This document shows, piece by piece, positions 1 through 13,063 of a stretch of DNA of 64,000 nt. The stretch lies in contig NC_033645.1 in the NCBI RefSeq assembly GCF_001540865.1, positions 2,536,773 to 2,600,772 of the forward strand, given 5' to 3'. The notes below the pieces were generated by a model. The model made no database searches, had not been told where the DNA came from, and saw nothing but the letters and a program-made list of their open reading frames with translations. Both the position numbers and the translations under genes were made by a program. This DNA comes from Ananas comosus (Eukaryota > Streptophyta > Magnoliopsida > Poales > Bromeliaceae). Within the stretch, counting starts at the first letter, position 1. Each line of letters opens with the position of its first letter.

Positions 1-1298
<1,298 letters not shown>

Positions 1299-2788
1299 GC
1301 ACTTTTCTTCATAGATGAATTAACCTATCCCATTCAAAAGTTTTTAAGTACTCTCTTTCTCTCTCATATTAACTTAGTTCACATTATTATTTTTTTGATA
1401 ATAATAATTATTTTACATTAACTATTTTGTGTGTTTTGTGTGTTATGTGCTTTTGCACTATGCAGGTTAAAATCAAAATCAACTGAAACTGCCGTGGTGC
1501 TCTTCTTGGACAGAGAATGTGTGGTTTCTTTTCTTTTTTTTTTCCTATATTTTTTGTTCCTTCTTGTGTATAAAATGTATAGGTTCTTTAAGAAATGTTT
1601 ATTTACAACGGTGAGAATAAGGGTATTTCTCTAATGCCACTGGAACCTTGTAATCTGCAACTGCTTCAAAATCAGAAAAGGACGTTCATATATAAGAATC
1701 TTCTTTTCCAAGTTACTGAACGGAAGAGAAAAAATATAGATAAAAGCGTATAAAACTTATCTGAACTATAAACCATATTTAGCGCAGTTGTTAAAGATTT
1801 GAGGTTGGTATCTGAAATTCCAAGTTTGAAGCCTATACGCTTCACATTCCCTTCCTTTTTCTCGAAAATAAATAAATAAACAAATAATTATTGCATATTC
1901 CAGCCCCAAAATGCTTCTTCCCAGTATATAGCTATATCCGCTCTTCTCATTTTCCTTTTAAGAAGCAAAATAAAGTTAGGTTCAACTTTAATTTATTTGA
2001 AATAAATAATATTCTATTTGTTATTAAATTGAGTTGAGTCCATATGAACTAAGGATTCAAATTTGATTCTGAAACTCTTGTGTAATTTACCCGAGCTTGA
2101 GCCTATGTAGCTTGCATTAAGTTTGTTTGCACCTCCACAACAAAAAAAAGTGAAGGCACTAATTGTCAACTATCGTATTATTAAACAAAACCACGGGAAA
2201 GCTTCACTTTTGATGCAGTAGTATACATAATATGAAGATTCTTTAAATTATCTTTTTATTGATTTATACATATAGTCTAAAAATATTATATATTCATTTA
2301 CATATAATATCACATATAATTCCACGGTAAATAAATTAAGTTTGATTGTTGTCTCTTTTTTTTTTGACAAGAATAAATTAAAGACGCGAAAATCACATTA
2401 CAACTTCCATTTCATTACCCGGACAGCGTAGGCCTAATCAACTGTTCTATTGGGGGAAAAAAGAAGAAGCATAAACACAAAAGCAAAACATGCTATATCC
2501 ATTATGCCTATCAAAAACACCTCTCTTTTATGCTTCTTAGAATGGCTAAAAGAAAAAGGCATAGAGTAACTGCTTCAAAAAGAAAAGCACTTCTCAGCTC
2601 CTAAAGGTTAGTTAGAGCATTCCAAATATTTGCTTTTATCCTATAGTATCATTGCTAGTGAAGCTACTAATCCAACTCTTTAATGGTGAACTAGTGTTGT
2701 AAAGCAAATCATATATAATTCCCTCCTATTTTCCGTAATTATTTTCCCTGTAGTTTTCTAGTTGTATGTAGAGAGGCGAGGAGGAGAG
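1299..2788. other. AT-rich intergenic region
   Basis: No coding exon is recognisable. It should hold the 3' UTR of the MurE-like gene. Around 1787-1890 there is a weak copy of the tRNA-derived SINE seen elsewhere in the window: a gcgcagttgttaaag-like head, a B-box-like segment and an A/T-rich tail. Short open frames here have no family resemblance. Confidence 0.4.
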
Positions 2789-4224
2789 ATGGGTCTTAGT
2801 GGAGAAATCAAAGAAGAAAGAATGGAAGCAAGTAAAAGCGAACCTTTTCGGAGATCGGAAGCCACGGAGGTGATCCATATTGCTGTCGGAAAGAATTATC
2901 GTGCAGAGAAACAGAACTTGAAGTGGGTACCAGAGAACTTCCCGCGGGCTAGGATTTTTATCATCCATGTTCCTTGGCCTTCCAAGTAGATGCCCTTCAG
3001 AAAGTTTTTGAACCTATCGAGCAAAATATCGAACATATGTACTGTTGTTAGTTTTTCAGTTGCTTCATTCTTTCCGAATTAATCTGAGTTTTAGAAAATT
3101 TTGGTTAAAAGATAAGAACACAAATAAGAAGTGTCAAAAAAGAAAAAAGCAAAATTACTTGAGATATCATTCTTGGTGTTGATAGAATCCTCATACATAA
3201 TATCTTTGATCACCGAAAAATATTACCAAAATTGAATCTAAGTTATGCTAGCGCCAAAAGCATGGAAGAATTCTGTAGTATCTGTAGCAGATGGATGATA
3301 GCAAAAGGAGGAAAAGAGAAAAAAAAAAACAAGAGAGAAAAAAAGATTGATGCTACTTTACAAAGCATCTGGAATGAACTGTAAAGTGCTGATCTCTTAT
3401 TAATGCTAACAAATGTAGAGACACGAAGGATCACAAAAATGAGGTTGAGAAATGGCTTACCAATGAACTACTTAAGGTTTCTATTCTGAAAAATTAATCT
3501 TTAAAATAGAAGCAAGATGTAAAGTTTAGGAATGAAGTATGGTAGGCAAAGAAACAGAGGAAAAGGCAAACTCATCAAAAGTAGCCCTGCAGAATATTTG
3601 CATGCCTAATTTTAAGATTTTGTGTGATACATATGGATTAAGCAGCTTGATCTACATAGTCACCTACTATACATCAACTGTAAGGTATGTTCTTTAAGTA
3701 TGCTTCAATCTTTTATAATCCCAAGACATTACTAAGTTTGGTTCTCTCTAATAATATTAGCAGTGGGTACCAAAATATCATACGTATTAGCAAACGAGGC
3801 AGAAAGAGCATTGCATCGAATAAGGCAGAAAGAAGAAATGGCACAACTGTTATGTCAATACAAAGCATCGTGTATAAATAGAAAGGTCGAAACTAGTCCG
3901 ATTCATTTGTGCTCGGTACTTTACAATCTAATATACTTTGTTTGCTATTTCAAGAAAAGGAACTGCACTATGCTGAATATATAATCTGCGGTAAATATCA
4001 CTAGGTGTTTAGATGATAATGGTGATGATGTCAAAATAGATTTAGCACATGCAGTACTATTGTATATTGTATAATATTATTATTCTACAAGATAGTATAA
4101 TTATTATCATTCTACAAGATATTTGGTGAGAAACATCCCATCTTTTAAGAGGTTTAAATTGAGTCTTACAACTTTCTCCATGATGCAGGTTGATATGCAA
4201 CATATCGATGTCAGAGATTTTTGA
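2789..4224 (+). pseudogene. USP-domain (U-box kinase/PUB-type) gene fragment
   Basis: Three separated pieces resemble consecutive exons of the universal-stress-protein domain found at the N terminus of plant U-box protein kinases (PUB33/35/54 group). Piece 1 (2789-2985) contains EVIHIAVGKNYRAEKQNLKW and ends with IFIIHVPWPS before a GT donor. Piece 2 (about 3764-3881) contains RQKEEMAQLLCQYKASC, matching the helix that follows the first USP strand in these proteins, and ends at AAG|GT. Piece 3 (about 4189-4224) follows a CAG acceptor and soon stops. The phase of piece 1 does not match the conserved frame of piece 2, no U-box or kinase domain follows, and the whole would be only about 120 aa. 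I therefore call it a broken or truncated copy, not a working gene. Confidence 0.45.
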
Positions 4225-5320
4225 ATGGAAAATCAAGAAAGCAGTCGAAAATTAAAGAAGACTCAACTTGTATTACAAACAAACAAAAAGTAAACCTTCA
4301 GAGATGTTTGGTATTGCTGCCATTTTTTGTCTTTACAAACAAAAATTCTCTGTGGTTGGATGTGCCGCTGGTTGGACTTTCCCGCTCTTGTCATCACTGG
4401 CAAGCTTACAATGCAACCGTGAATAGAATGCTAAAGGGTATCTTCTTCTTCAAAAAAAAAAATTTGAAGTTTGCTACCAAGTTCTGCTATTTGTCACAAC
4501 CAACACCATAATTGAATAGACCGTGAACACTCCAACCTCCGCGAGCACTCTCTATTACACAGAGTTTGTGTTTTAAAAACAAAAAACAATTGGCAACAAC
4601 ACCAAATAAGGCATTAAAATCCAACTTATGTAAGTTACTGGTGGTGGGAAATTAGAACAAGGTATGACGAAGTTTGCACATGCACATGCATATGCATGGA
4701 TGTACAGGGATCCAAGTTGCTGTGTGTTACAATATGGCATGTAAATTTATGAGTTAGCGTGAATAACTTCATTACAGATATCTGAAGTGAGCATGACTTT
4801 ATCATGCTCCTTTTCTTTTCTTTTCTTTCTTTCAGGCTTGCTTCAAAACAAGATGGATATATGTATACATATTTTAAGCACCTTTCGTGCGATTGTGTCT
4901 ATCTATTCACAATACTGGGGAGAAAAAAAAACCAGTAGCAATTTGGAAACAGCTTGCAAAAATTACAACGATAATAGGGAAGGGATTATGAATACACAGC
5001 AGGAATTTGCAAACAAATATAAATACGGCTTCTTTCATCAAAGCAAAAGCAATACTACAACTTTTCCCTCCTTTTCAAGTATCAAGAGGTGGAATCTACA
5101 ACAAAACACACCTATATTGTATCAATTTGTTCAGTCATTATACACAAACCGTAACAGAGTTAATTGATAAAAAAGTATTCATACCCACCAAAAATTGTAA
5201 AAACATATTTACTTTTATCTTGAAAGATCCGAAGAAATGTAATTTCCACACTAATCAGCAGAATAAATGTACTCATTGGATTCATATACTAAAATCGAAT
5301 CACCGAAACCAAAAAAACTA
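3990..5320. other. Intergenic, AT-rich, no gene recognised
   Basis: Several open frames of 60-126 codons occur here, but they are low-complexity (poly-Lys/Asn or Phe-rich) and resemble no family I know. A short alternating purine/pyrimidine stretch with repeated catgca words is at about 4679-4700. Confidence 0.35.
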
Positions 5321-5324
5321 AGTA

Positions 5325-5600
5325 AAATTTGGATTTCTAAACACCAAAAAGTTACACACCAAAGAAAAAAGGAGATCACAATTTTAACAATGAATCAACT
5401 TAGTCTATCGCAAACTAAGAGAAACTACATGCATTCCGTTCTAAAATCGAACACTTAAAATAATAATAATTTGGATTTCTAAACACCAAAATAGTTACAG
5501 GGAAAAGAAAAGGTGATTACAATTTTAACTATGAATCAATTAAATCAATCGCAAGTAATGGGAAAAAAAAAAAGAAAAAGGTACAATCGGTCCAAAAACT
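5325..5600. repeat. Tandem duplication, unit about 142 bp
   Basis: The motif ttggatttctaaacaccaaa occurs at 5329 and again at 5471, followed in both copies by a gttaca segment, an AG-rich stretch, acaattttaac and an atgaatcaa segment. The copies have drifted, so the duplication is not recent. Confidence 0.6.
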
Positions 5601-5623
5601 AAGCTTAAATTGAAAAGGAGAAG

Positions 5624-5825
5624 GTAAAAGCGCTTACCAATAAATTAGGGTTTGAAGGGCGCGAATGGAGAAGGAAATAAGCTAAACAGGTCAATAAAAA
5701 AAATATATATAAATTAAAAAACCACTCAAAAGAAGAAAAAAAAAAATTGGTAAATGTAAAAGCGCTTACCAATAAATTAGGGCGTTTGAAAGGTGCGAAT
5801 GGGAGAAGAAAATAGCTAAACAGGA
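5624..5825. repeat. Tandem duplication, unit about 131 bp, next to the tRNA gene
   Basis: Two similar blocks, 5624-5690 and 5754-5825. Each runs from taaaagcgcttaccaataaa to gctaaacagg and is separated by an A-rich spacer. Read on the minus strand, each has CCCTAATTTATTG followed by GTAAGC, which looks like a 5' leader ending in a splice donor. No downstream exon on that strand could be recognised. Confidence 0.6.
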
Positions 5826-5854
5826 CAATTAAAAAAATTTTAAAAAATGAAAAT

Positions 5855-5871
5855 AAAAAATCAACTCCAAA
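5855..5871 (-). terminator. Pol III terminator of the initiator tRNA gene
   Basis: On the minus strand the sequence just 3' of the tRNA contains TTTTTT, followed by further T runs. RNA polymerase III stops at runs of four or more T. Confidence 0.65.
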
Positions 5872-5943
5872 TATCAGAGACAGGTTTCGATCCTGTGACC
5901 TGTGGGTTATGGGCCCACCACGCTTCCGCTGCGCCACTCTGAT
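5872..5943 (-). tRNA. trnM-i: Initiator tRNA-Met (CAU)
   Basis: The reverse complement is a 72-nt cloverleaf. The acceptor stem ATCAGAG pairs with CTCTGAT, with the A1:U72 pair that is diagnostic of eukaryotic initiator tRNA. It has TGGCGCAGCGGAAGC (A box), an anticodon arm with loop CCATAAC (anticodon CAT), and a T arm with ATCGAAA instead of TTCGA, again typical of initiators. The T stem uses an A-T pair (ACAGG/CCTGT) at a position I remember as C-G in other plant copies; both sides changed, so the stem still pairs. A CAA motif lies immediately upstream, and a run of six T about 13 nt downstream on the minus strand fits a Pol III terminator. No intron. Nothing argues against function. Confidence 0.95.
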
Positions 5944-7986
5944 TTGATAAAAATGTTTGAAATTTATTTTAGTTAACTTTAAAAATATGCTATTGATCAG
6001 GCATTTTCGAAATCAATGTAATAATAATCTTACCTGATCGACCTATTTGTTAGATTGGCTCTTTCACTTTGTTCTTAGCTTACATTAGTAGTTTGATGAC
6101 GATGCTATGCCGCATTTTGAACTGGTTGTTCTGCATTTTAAAAACTATTATCAAATAATTTGTAATTTTGCACGCGGGTGTAGTCGATAAAAAGGAAAAG
6201 AATGAATGAAGATGGAAATTTTTAGAAGAGTATTGCAATTATCAACTAGATGTTGGAGACAGGCACGATATTGCTCCCTCTTGAACGTCAGAAGTTTCAA
6301 TAGGTTTTATTAGTGTCGCACTTGGTGGCTCTGAGCATGCTTAGAACTGAAATAGCTTTAAAAAATTAATCTGTTAGAAAATGGAGTTTAAATATTTTTA
6401 TATTTTAACATTTTCCTCACGTTTGAACTTGTGATTTTTTATAAGACTCATAATATGGAGCTGAATTAAATAGAAAAGAATTAATAATGTTCGGAGTCTA
6501 ACGTAACTAGAACTTAAAACCTCATACTCTAATATCATGATAAATTATATGAAATAATCGTTATACTCTGAAAATCAAAGTTGTTAGAAAATTGTGTTTA
6601 AATATTTTTGCCCTGTCATCAATTATAAATGAAAATCGTATTGCTTTTCGTGGAGCAGAAGCTGAACATCCTACTTGATCTCTCCGCTCTTCTCTCCAAT
6701 TCTGATTGGCACTAGTGTGCGCGATTGAATGCCCTGAAACATTTACTTAAGGGGCAATTGCTTATATAGAGGAATGTTGCAATAAATGTGTTACATGAAT
6801 CTGAACTTAGAAGCGGTCTTCTATAATTTAGAAAAGTTCTGTTTTGGTAGACGTTTTTGGATAGGCTTGTCTCTTTCCTTTTCAAATTGTTGTGATCCAC
6901 AGATGTTATTTTCTGCCTGTATTATAGTTTAAACATTTTTGCTATTTTCTTACAGGCTTTTGTTATTGTGTTAAGTGTTTCAGGTAAAATTTCTTTCATG
7001 TCGATGTAAATGAAATGATATGATTTTTTTCATTTTTGCATTGCTTCTGCAGTGATTCGAACAACTATCAGCAACGAATTGTGTTTCTATAATCGACGAT
7101 CCCTAGAGCGGGGCTTTGATTCAGGGTTTGTAGAGCATTTGTTTTGCTTATGCTTTTGGCGACATCGATTTTTAGCAGAGCATTTAACAATCACTGGTAT
7201 TCAATATTTCTGCTGTAGTACCAAGCACAACGAGGCCCATGCCACATTGAACATTGTCGAATGGCGCGTAAGTTTCTATGTTGTGTGTAAGGGGGCATTA
7301 CATTACGCATAAGACAGATTAAAAAAATATTTTTAATATAAAAAATATTTTTTCGCTTATTTAGTTTGATATTGTAAAATTATTTTTACGATTTAGAAAC
7401 ACTATAAAATTTTTATATTTTTGTTGTTTTTTGACGAAAAATAAAAATTCAAACTGCATAAATTTTTTTATTTATTTTTTCACTAAAATTTTTAAAAATA
7501 TGTATTAAACTTTTTTTTTTTTTCTACAAATCAAATACTATAAAATATAAGAAAATTTTGACCAAATTTTTTATTTGTCTAAATTTTCGTACCCACTTCT
7601 CGATTATGGCCCAAGCATGGCTCCACATCGAAGGCCCACTTGGGAGGCTAAATGTAGTGTAAGTTGCTATCAATCACATCGATCCATTTATTAGCCTCAA
7701 ACGTACGAGTAAAGCATGGGAAATTCAAGTCACGTGGTACAATGATCGGCCATCCACGTGTCGGCCTGTAACTGGCTGGTCGGTTCGACGCATGTCGTGG
7801 TGCCTCGGACTTGGGAGAAATTCTAGTATGCAGCGCGTACACCACGTCACCTTTATCACCGGCCAATAATAGCGCGACACCTCAGCAGCCAATTAAATTG
7901 AGAAGAAAAATCAAACAGCACTAACGCCGTTTCCCTAGCAATTTGAAATTATCGAAAATTGGTGCCCGAGTTTTAGCGGGAGTTTT

Positions 7987-7990
<4 letters not shown>
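5944..7990. other. Intergenic region with repeat traces and a G-box island
   Basis: No gene is recognised. A direct repeat (gttagaaaat followed by gtttaaatattttt) at about 6371-6400 and 6583-6610 brackets 210 bp of repeat-like sequence containing a tcacgtttgaac word. At 7725-7765 two CACGTG G-boxes lie 30 bp apart, followed by a GC-richer stretch to 7900. This could be an upstream regulatory region for the broken FAR1-type gene at 8807, but that is inference. Confidence 0.35.

Positions 7991-8018
<28 letters not shown>
7991..8018. repeat. (CT)n microsatellite
   Basis: About 14 CT units, in a position that could be a 5' leader upstream of the GC-rich block at 8070-8280. That block has short open frames but no recognisable family. 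Confidence 0.85.
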
Positions 8019-8020
<2 letters not shown>

Positions 8021-8806
8021 GATTAGTCCATGAAAAAAGGGGGGAAAAAATTTCCATCGAGATAACCCAGACACTCTGCTTCCCCGTTGCTTGCCGAGGC
8101 CACCATTGATGCCACCGTCGCAGACGACGACTCCGGCTGCACCGATGACTTTATGATGCCAGTCTAATTGCCGCCGCCGACGTTCTCGCACGACGCCCCT
8201 CTTGCTCAGTAATGCTTACCGACTCCGACCGCGTCCTCCACTTTAATTTGCTTGCCACCGAGTTCCACTGGCTCCTTCGTAATTTTCTTTTCCTTCTCAA
8301 TGCTCCTTTGTAATTTTTTTTCCCTTTCCATCTAATTTATATTCTCTACATAAGTAGGCTGTACTTATTGTGCATGTTTTTCTTTAAAAAAAAAACCTAT
8401 TTTTTAATTCTTAGGAATGCACCAAGTAATACTAATTTGGATGAAGATATTAGTAAAGTGTATGAAGAAAACCGTCAACTTCATCGCATTTTAAAATTAC
8501 AGAGTATTTTGAAACAATTTTTTTCCCCTATCATTGACACATGCATCAACTTTTCATATTTTGGATCCAATAATTTTAATCTAAAAATTAAAAATTTTAC
8601 TAAATTTAGCTATGATTCGATTAAATTTATAACTTTTTTTTTTAATATTTTCAAATTTGTTGAGCAACATGAGCTGCTAGTTTGCAAGCAAAGTAGTCAA
8701 TTAAAAGTCCTAATTAGTATTAATTCGTAGCATTTTAGCTAATAAAGTATGATGTTCTTTAGCTCTTTTGCAAACTGAAACTCAATCTTTCTCCATCATA
8801 GGTTGA

Positions 8807-9499
8807 ATGGCTGCATCAATTAGGAATCATGTCATGGTCGACAAAACGAATGATAACAGCATCTGGGAGTATATAAATATAGATGCTTATGATAAAAAAC
8901 TTGAAGTGGGTATAATAGTTAATTCTGAAGACGAAGCTTACAATCTCTACAATGAATATGCATTGAGGAAGGGTTTTAGCATAAGAAAAGGAAACAAACG
9001 ATTAGTCGATGGGGTTCTCCGACAACGAGAATATGTGTGCTCCAAAGCAGGATTTTCTGATTCTAAAGATCCTTGTAACTTAAAAGGGATAAATCGATTA
9101 GTAACAAGAACGGGATGTACGGCTAGAGTTCGATTCAGTATAAAAAGTGGTGCTTGGGAAGTCACTCATTTTAATGATATGCACAATCACGAGTTTGCAA
9201 AACAAGAGGAAAGACAATTTACGATCTGGTAGGAGAATGCTAGATTCTCATGCAGCTGTTATTTCCTCTATGGTACAAGCAGGCATAAAACCAATAAAAT
9301 CATACTCTTATTTAGCCAAACAGGTTGGGGGGACACAAAATGTTGGATTTACTAAGAAAGATTGTTATAATTTCTTGCATACCGCAAGAAAAGTGATGAT
9401 TGAAGCAGGCGACGGACAAAGTGTCATTAATTACTTTAAGCATAGACAATTGGAAGATCCTATGTTTTTTTATTCTGTGCAGGTAGACCAAGAGAATCN
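8807..9499 (+). pseudogene. FAR1/FRS-family protein, frameshifted and cut off at an N
   Basis: The first frame (8807-9232, 141 codons) is a FAR1 DNA-binding domain of the WRKY-GCM1 fold: the AYNLYNEYALRKGFSIRKG segment at residues 44-62, then zinc ligands C78, C104, H126 and H128. It runs into TAG at 9230. The continuation is in another frame from about 9217 (LRSGRRMLDSHAAVISSM, later AKQVGGTQNVGFTKKDCY, and EDPMFFYSVQVDQEN), which is the region leading into the MULE-type transposase core of these proteins. The break looks like a loss of two bases in a Q-Y-L stretch. The coding match ends at the single N (9499); what follows is unrelated. FRS proteins are transcription factors domesticated from Mutator-like transposases. 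This copy as given cannot encode a complete protein. It may be a real pseudogene or a base error plus a mis-join. Confidence 0.85.
9499..9499. other. Single N, probable assembly join
   Basis: One undetermined base at which FAR1-type homology stops abruptly. The same kind of lone N occurs at 42747 and 56498. Confidence 0.7.
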
Positions 9500-9587
9500 A
9501 AGAATAAATTAGCTTATTCTAGGCCAAGTATTGAACACAGTATATAGTATATAACTCAATCGCTTTTACTTCTTCGTGCTCAGATAT

Positions 9588-10060
9588 ATATGTTAACTGG
9601 GCTACTATCGATAGTAAATTACTCGATTTATTACTAATTTATTTTTAATGATAGAGCTTACAAATTGACGATCGGTATCATTGAATATGATCTAAACTAT
9701 TTAAATTATCTAAAAATCAAATTTTATAATTCTTTGACATCACTAACTGAACGATCAAAGGGTCACAAAATCTATAATTTTAATGACCGATATGGTGTGT
9801 TTGCTCGTTTAACGGTATAGAAGAGTTCAAATTAACTAAATTTTTGTTAAAAAATTCTTTAAACTATTTAAAATAAGATCTAGACTCTAGATCTCAAATA
9901 TAAAAATTGTATCATCACTTTTCGAAGGATATTCATTTCCAACCATTCATTCTTCTGTTCAGTTGATGGACAAGAGAACAATATCGAAAATGTGTGAAAT
10001 TTGATTTTCAGATAGTTTAAATAGTTTAGATCATGTTTAACGGTGCTGATTATCAATTTG
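9588..10060. mobile_element. MITE family A, right end missing
   Basis: It starts with aactgggctactatcgatag, followed by the family-A body seen more completely at 36499-37039 (inner words gatctagactctagatctc and gacaagagaacaatatcg). It keeps most of both arms but loses the outer right terminal repeat at about 10060, where a 77-bp duplication begins. Confidence 0.7.
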
Positions 10061-10169
10061 GAATTATGAAAGCATGCATGATAGCATATCTATTCCCGAG
10101 CTTTTTTTCGATATATCTCTTGCACATCCTGCATGAAGAATTATGAAAGCATGCATGATAGCATATCTA
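10061..10169. repeat. 77-bp spaced direct repeat
   Basis: The 32-bp segments at 10061-10092 and 10138-10169 are essentially identical; both contain gaaagcatgcatgatagc. The first starts where the adjacent MITE loses its end. Confidence 0.75.
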
Positions 10170-12850
10170 CGTACGACGATTTAATCCAAAATAATTTATT
10201 TATATTATTTTTATAAGACTTAGAACGCGCACCCTAAAAACATAGCACATAGTCATAATCAGCATTCAAATTTCTTCATGATAAACTACTACTAGTGGTT
10301 TGATCTGCTAAGAAGCACACACAAAAAAAAAAAAAAAAAACCCTGCAATGTCATGCTATATATTGAGAAAGGGGCATTTACGTAATAATAACAAAGAAGA
10401 AAGACGAACGGAATGTAGCCGTTAGCTGCGTGGAAAACGGAGCACATCTTTTGACGCGAATGTCCAATGGCGATTCAAAGCCGTCGCTTTCCTCGACAGC
10501 GAGGATCCTCCCATCCGTTTTGATTAACCTTGTTGCTCTTGCGGAACGTTTCTAAAGTAAGTGATAAAAAATTTGATGATTAATATTTAAGATCTAAATT
10601 TAAATTTTAATTAATTTATATTTTTAATTAAATTTATTATTAAATAAAATAAACGAAGCAGATAGCGTGTTATCTATTTCTTAAAAAAAAATTCTTGTTG
10701 CTCTCATTATAACTAGAATAAAAATCCTTTTCAAATGTGATTTTGTTATCAAGATATAGCTTTTTATCCGTATTAAAAAAAAAAAAAAAGAAAAACTCCA
10801 CTCCTACACCCCTAAAGAATATAGGATATACACTCCACTTATTAAGAGCGAGAATGTGAGGTATACTTTTTTTAGTCTGTATTCATCTAAGGGTGGGATG
10901 AATGTACTCTACTAGTTACATTCTTTTTTTGGATGGATAGGGTATCCTACATCACTTTGGAGGTGTATAATAAGTATTATTTAAAAAAAAATATCAAACT
11001 AATTAGAGAGTACTAAGAGGAAAAATATATATATATAGGCTACATATGGAAAGCAAGGGAAGAGAACTTTTCTCTATTATGTGAAACAGGTCACAAGCCC
11101 CAAAAGAGGGGAAAGTGGGTGGATTAGGAAATAAAGAAACTCTTTGCACAACAACTTACTATTATAATATCAAAATCTATAATTGAAATTTTTGTAGTAA
11201 TTAAGAGCACTTGAGATTCCTCCTCAATAATGTTGTTATTAAGAAAACCTTAGGTTTGTAAGCTGACCATTACAACTTATGGATTGGTCGTCTCCGGTGC
11301 AAGTGACAAAAAGCTTGATAATTGATATTTGAGATTGTAAGTTTAAAATTTAGTTGTTTTATATTTTCAACTAAAGTTATTTCTAAAAATTATATAAACA
11401 AAGCGGTAGCATGCCACAATTCTTTTCAAATAACTAATGAATTATTAATTTGATTATTTAGAGTAAGTTTTTAGTCAAAATATTATTCAGAAAGATAAAA
11501 ATGTTTCCAAACTAGCTAGCTTTTAATATAGTGAAAAAAATTTAAGCCAATTTTTACTCTTGCTTTTAGTGGTGGTAATTTTTAGGGAAATAAATGTTTA
11601 GTAAATCATTGGATTAAAAGAAATGTACGTAGTGAGAAGCCCAAATAAGCATCCAAAAATAATTTGACTAGAAACCATGATTCAAAAAATTTTGTTAAAA
11701 ATATATTTAATATTTTTAAAATTATTCTACTTATATAACATTTATGTAAAAATTTGATCTAAAACAAATATAATTTCCATATCACAAATAAGTTCACTAA
11801 TTTATTTGGCCGTAAAAATTCTTAACCTTTCGTGTTTAATATAGTTGACTAAGCGGTTGATGATTACTCATCCGAGATTTTAAGTTTAAAGTTTAATTAC
11901 AGTTTATTTTTAAAAATAAATTAAATTATATAAAAAAGCTGAAAATAAAATTAAAAAAAAAGACCCGAGACAGGTAGGTGATAATGTGATATCACAAAAG
12001 ATAAGACCAAACCGACCACACCACCCTGTCCACATCACATCGGCCTATACCCTCTCCAGAACCATCTCTAAACCACCTACCTAACCCCAAAAACTTTTTT
12101 AATTAGCACATAACCCTATCCTATTACTGTTGATACGGAGATAATTATTAGCACGCACCTTACCTCACCACAAACAAAGTCCTTTTTTTTTCTTTTTTTT
12201 TTGTCCTTTGGGTGGAGCCATGGAGGGTGGGGGTAATAATGTGTGGATGGTCCCCGTACAATCTTGATATAGGAGCTTGATACAGATTCTTTTTTCACAT
12301 AATGTACTTTAGTTCTCTGAAAAAATTTAGTTTCTTATCGTACAAATTATTTTTTTAATTACACTTAAAAGTAAATTAAAATAAATAACTTGCCTTAAAA
12401 TGAAGAAAAAAATAATTATATTTTTAGAAAAATTAGATTTTCCGACCATTAGAAATGTTTAAAAATTAAAATGTCTAAAAATACTAAATAATACTGTAAG
12501 ATATATAATTTGATCGATAAATTACTATACTAATACTATTTTTACATTAAAATTCTCGTCAATAACTTTCATCTACAGCCAATCTAGAAACTCTATAGAC
12601 TGCAAATATTTTTATAAAAAAGAATATAATTCTTTTACTGTAGTAGATTTTTTTTGTTTTTTGGTGCCCAAAAAGTGTTAAAAGAAGCTGGAGCGGAGGA
12701 CGCAATTAAGCACCACGCCAAACTAATTAAAAGGACCATTTTGGCCAATATTGCGATTGTGTAGCAGTGTAGGGGCACTTGCATAATAAATTTCACCCTT
12801 TTTCCATCAAGAGCACAGACAAAAAAAAAAAAAAAAAAAACAAGACAACA
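10170..12850. other. Intergenic, AT-rich; several SINE relics; distal promoter of the aquaporin gene
   Basis: No gene is recognised. Decayed SINE copies lie at about 10551-10694, 11300-11420 and 11845-11950 (see the separate entry). The last few hundred bases are the upstream region of the aquaporin gene. Confidence 0.4.
10551..10694 (+). mobile_element. Decayed tRNA-derived SINE copy (representative)
   Basis: It follows the layout of the intact copy at 53590: an aagtgataaaaaatttgatg head, a decayed B box, then aaataaacgaagcagatagc and an A-rich tail. Similar relics lie at 11300-11420, 11845-11950, 32326-32490 (minus), 39245-39320 (minus), 41062-41160, 59040-59205 and 63510-63645. Confidence 0.55.
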
Positions 12851-12859
12851 CAGCGCTTC

Positions 12860-12866
12860 TATAAAG
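12860..12866 (+). promoter_or_regulatory. TATA box of the aquaporin gene
   Basis: tataaag about 200 bp before the start codon, followed by a CTC/CT-rich leader (repeat at about 12910-12942). This is a common arrangement for highly expressed plant genes. Confidence 0.55.
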
Positions 12867-13063
12867 TAGCACTCCTCATCATCAGTCGCACTCCATCTTC
12901 TCACAAGCCCACTCCTCCTCCTCCTCCTCCTCCTCCTCCTCACCTAGCTAGCTTCGTCCCCTCACTCTTTTTGAAGTACTCAAACTGATCAGGAATATTA
13001 TCATCAGGTGAGAGGGAATATATTAAGAGTAAAAAAGAATATACAGTACTAGTAAGAAATAAA

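Noticed and set aside
5605..5937. 110-codon minus-strand frame with an internal protein-level repeat
   Set aside because: The repeat comes from the DNA tandem duplication, and the frame starts inside the tRNA gene.
7052..7312. 86-codon open frame with several Cys and His
   Set aside because: Cys/His spacing fits no zinc-finger class I know, and no splice context or related exon is nearby.
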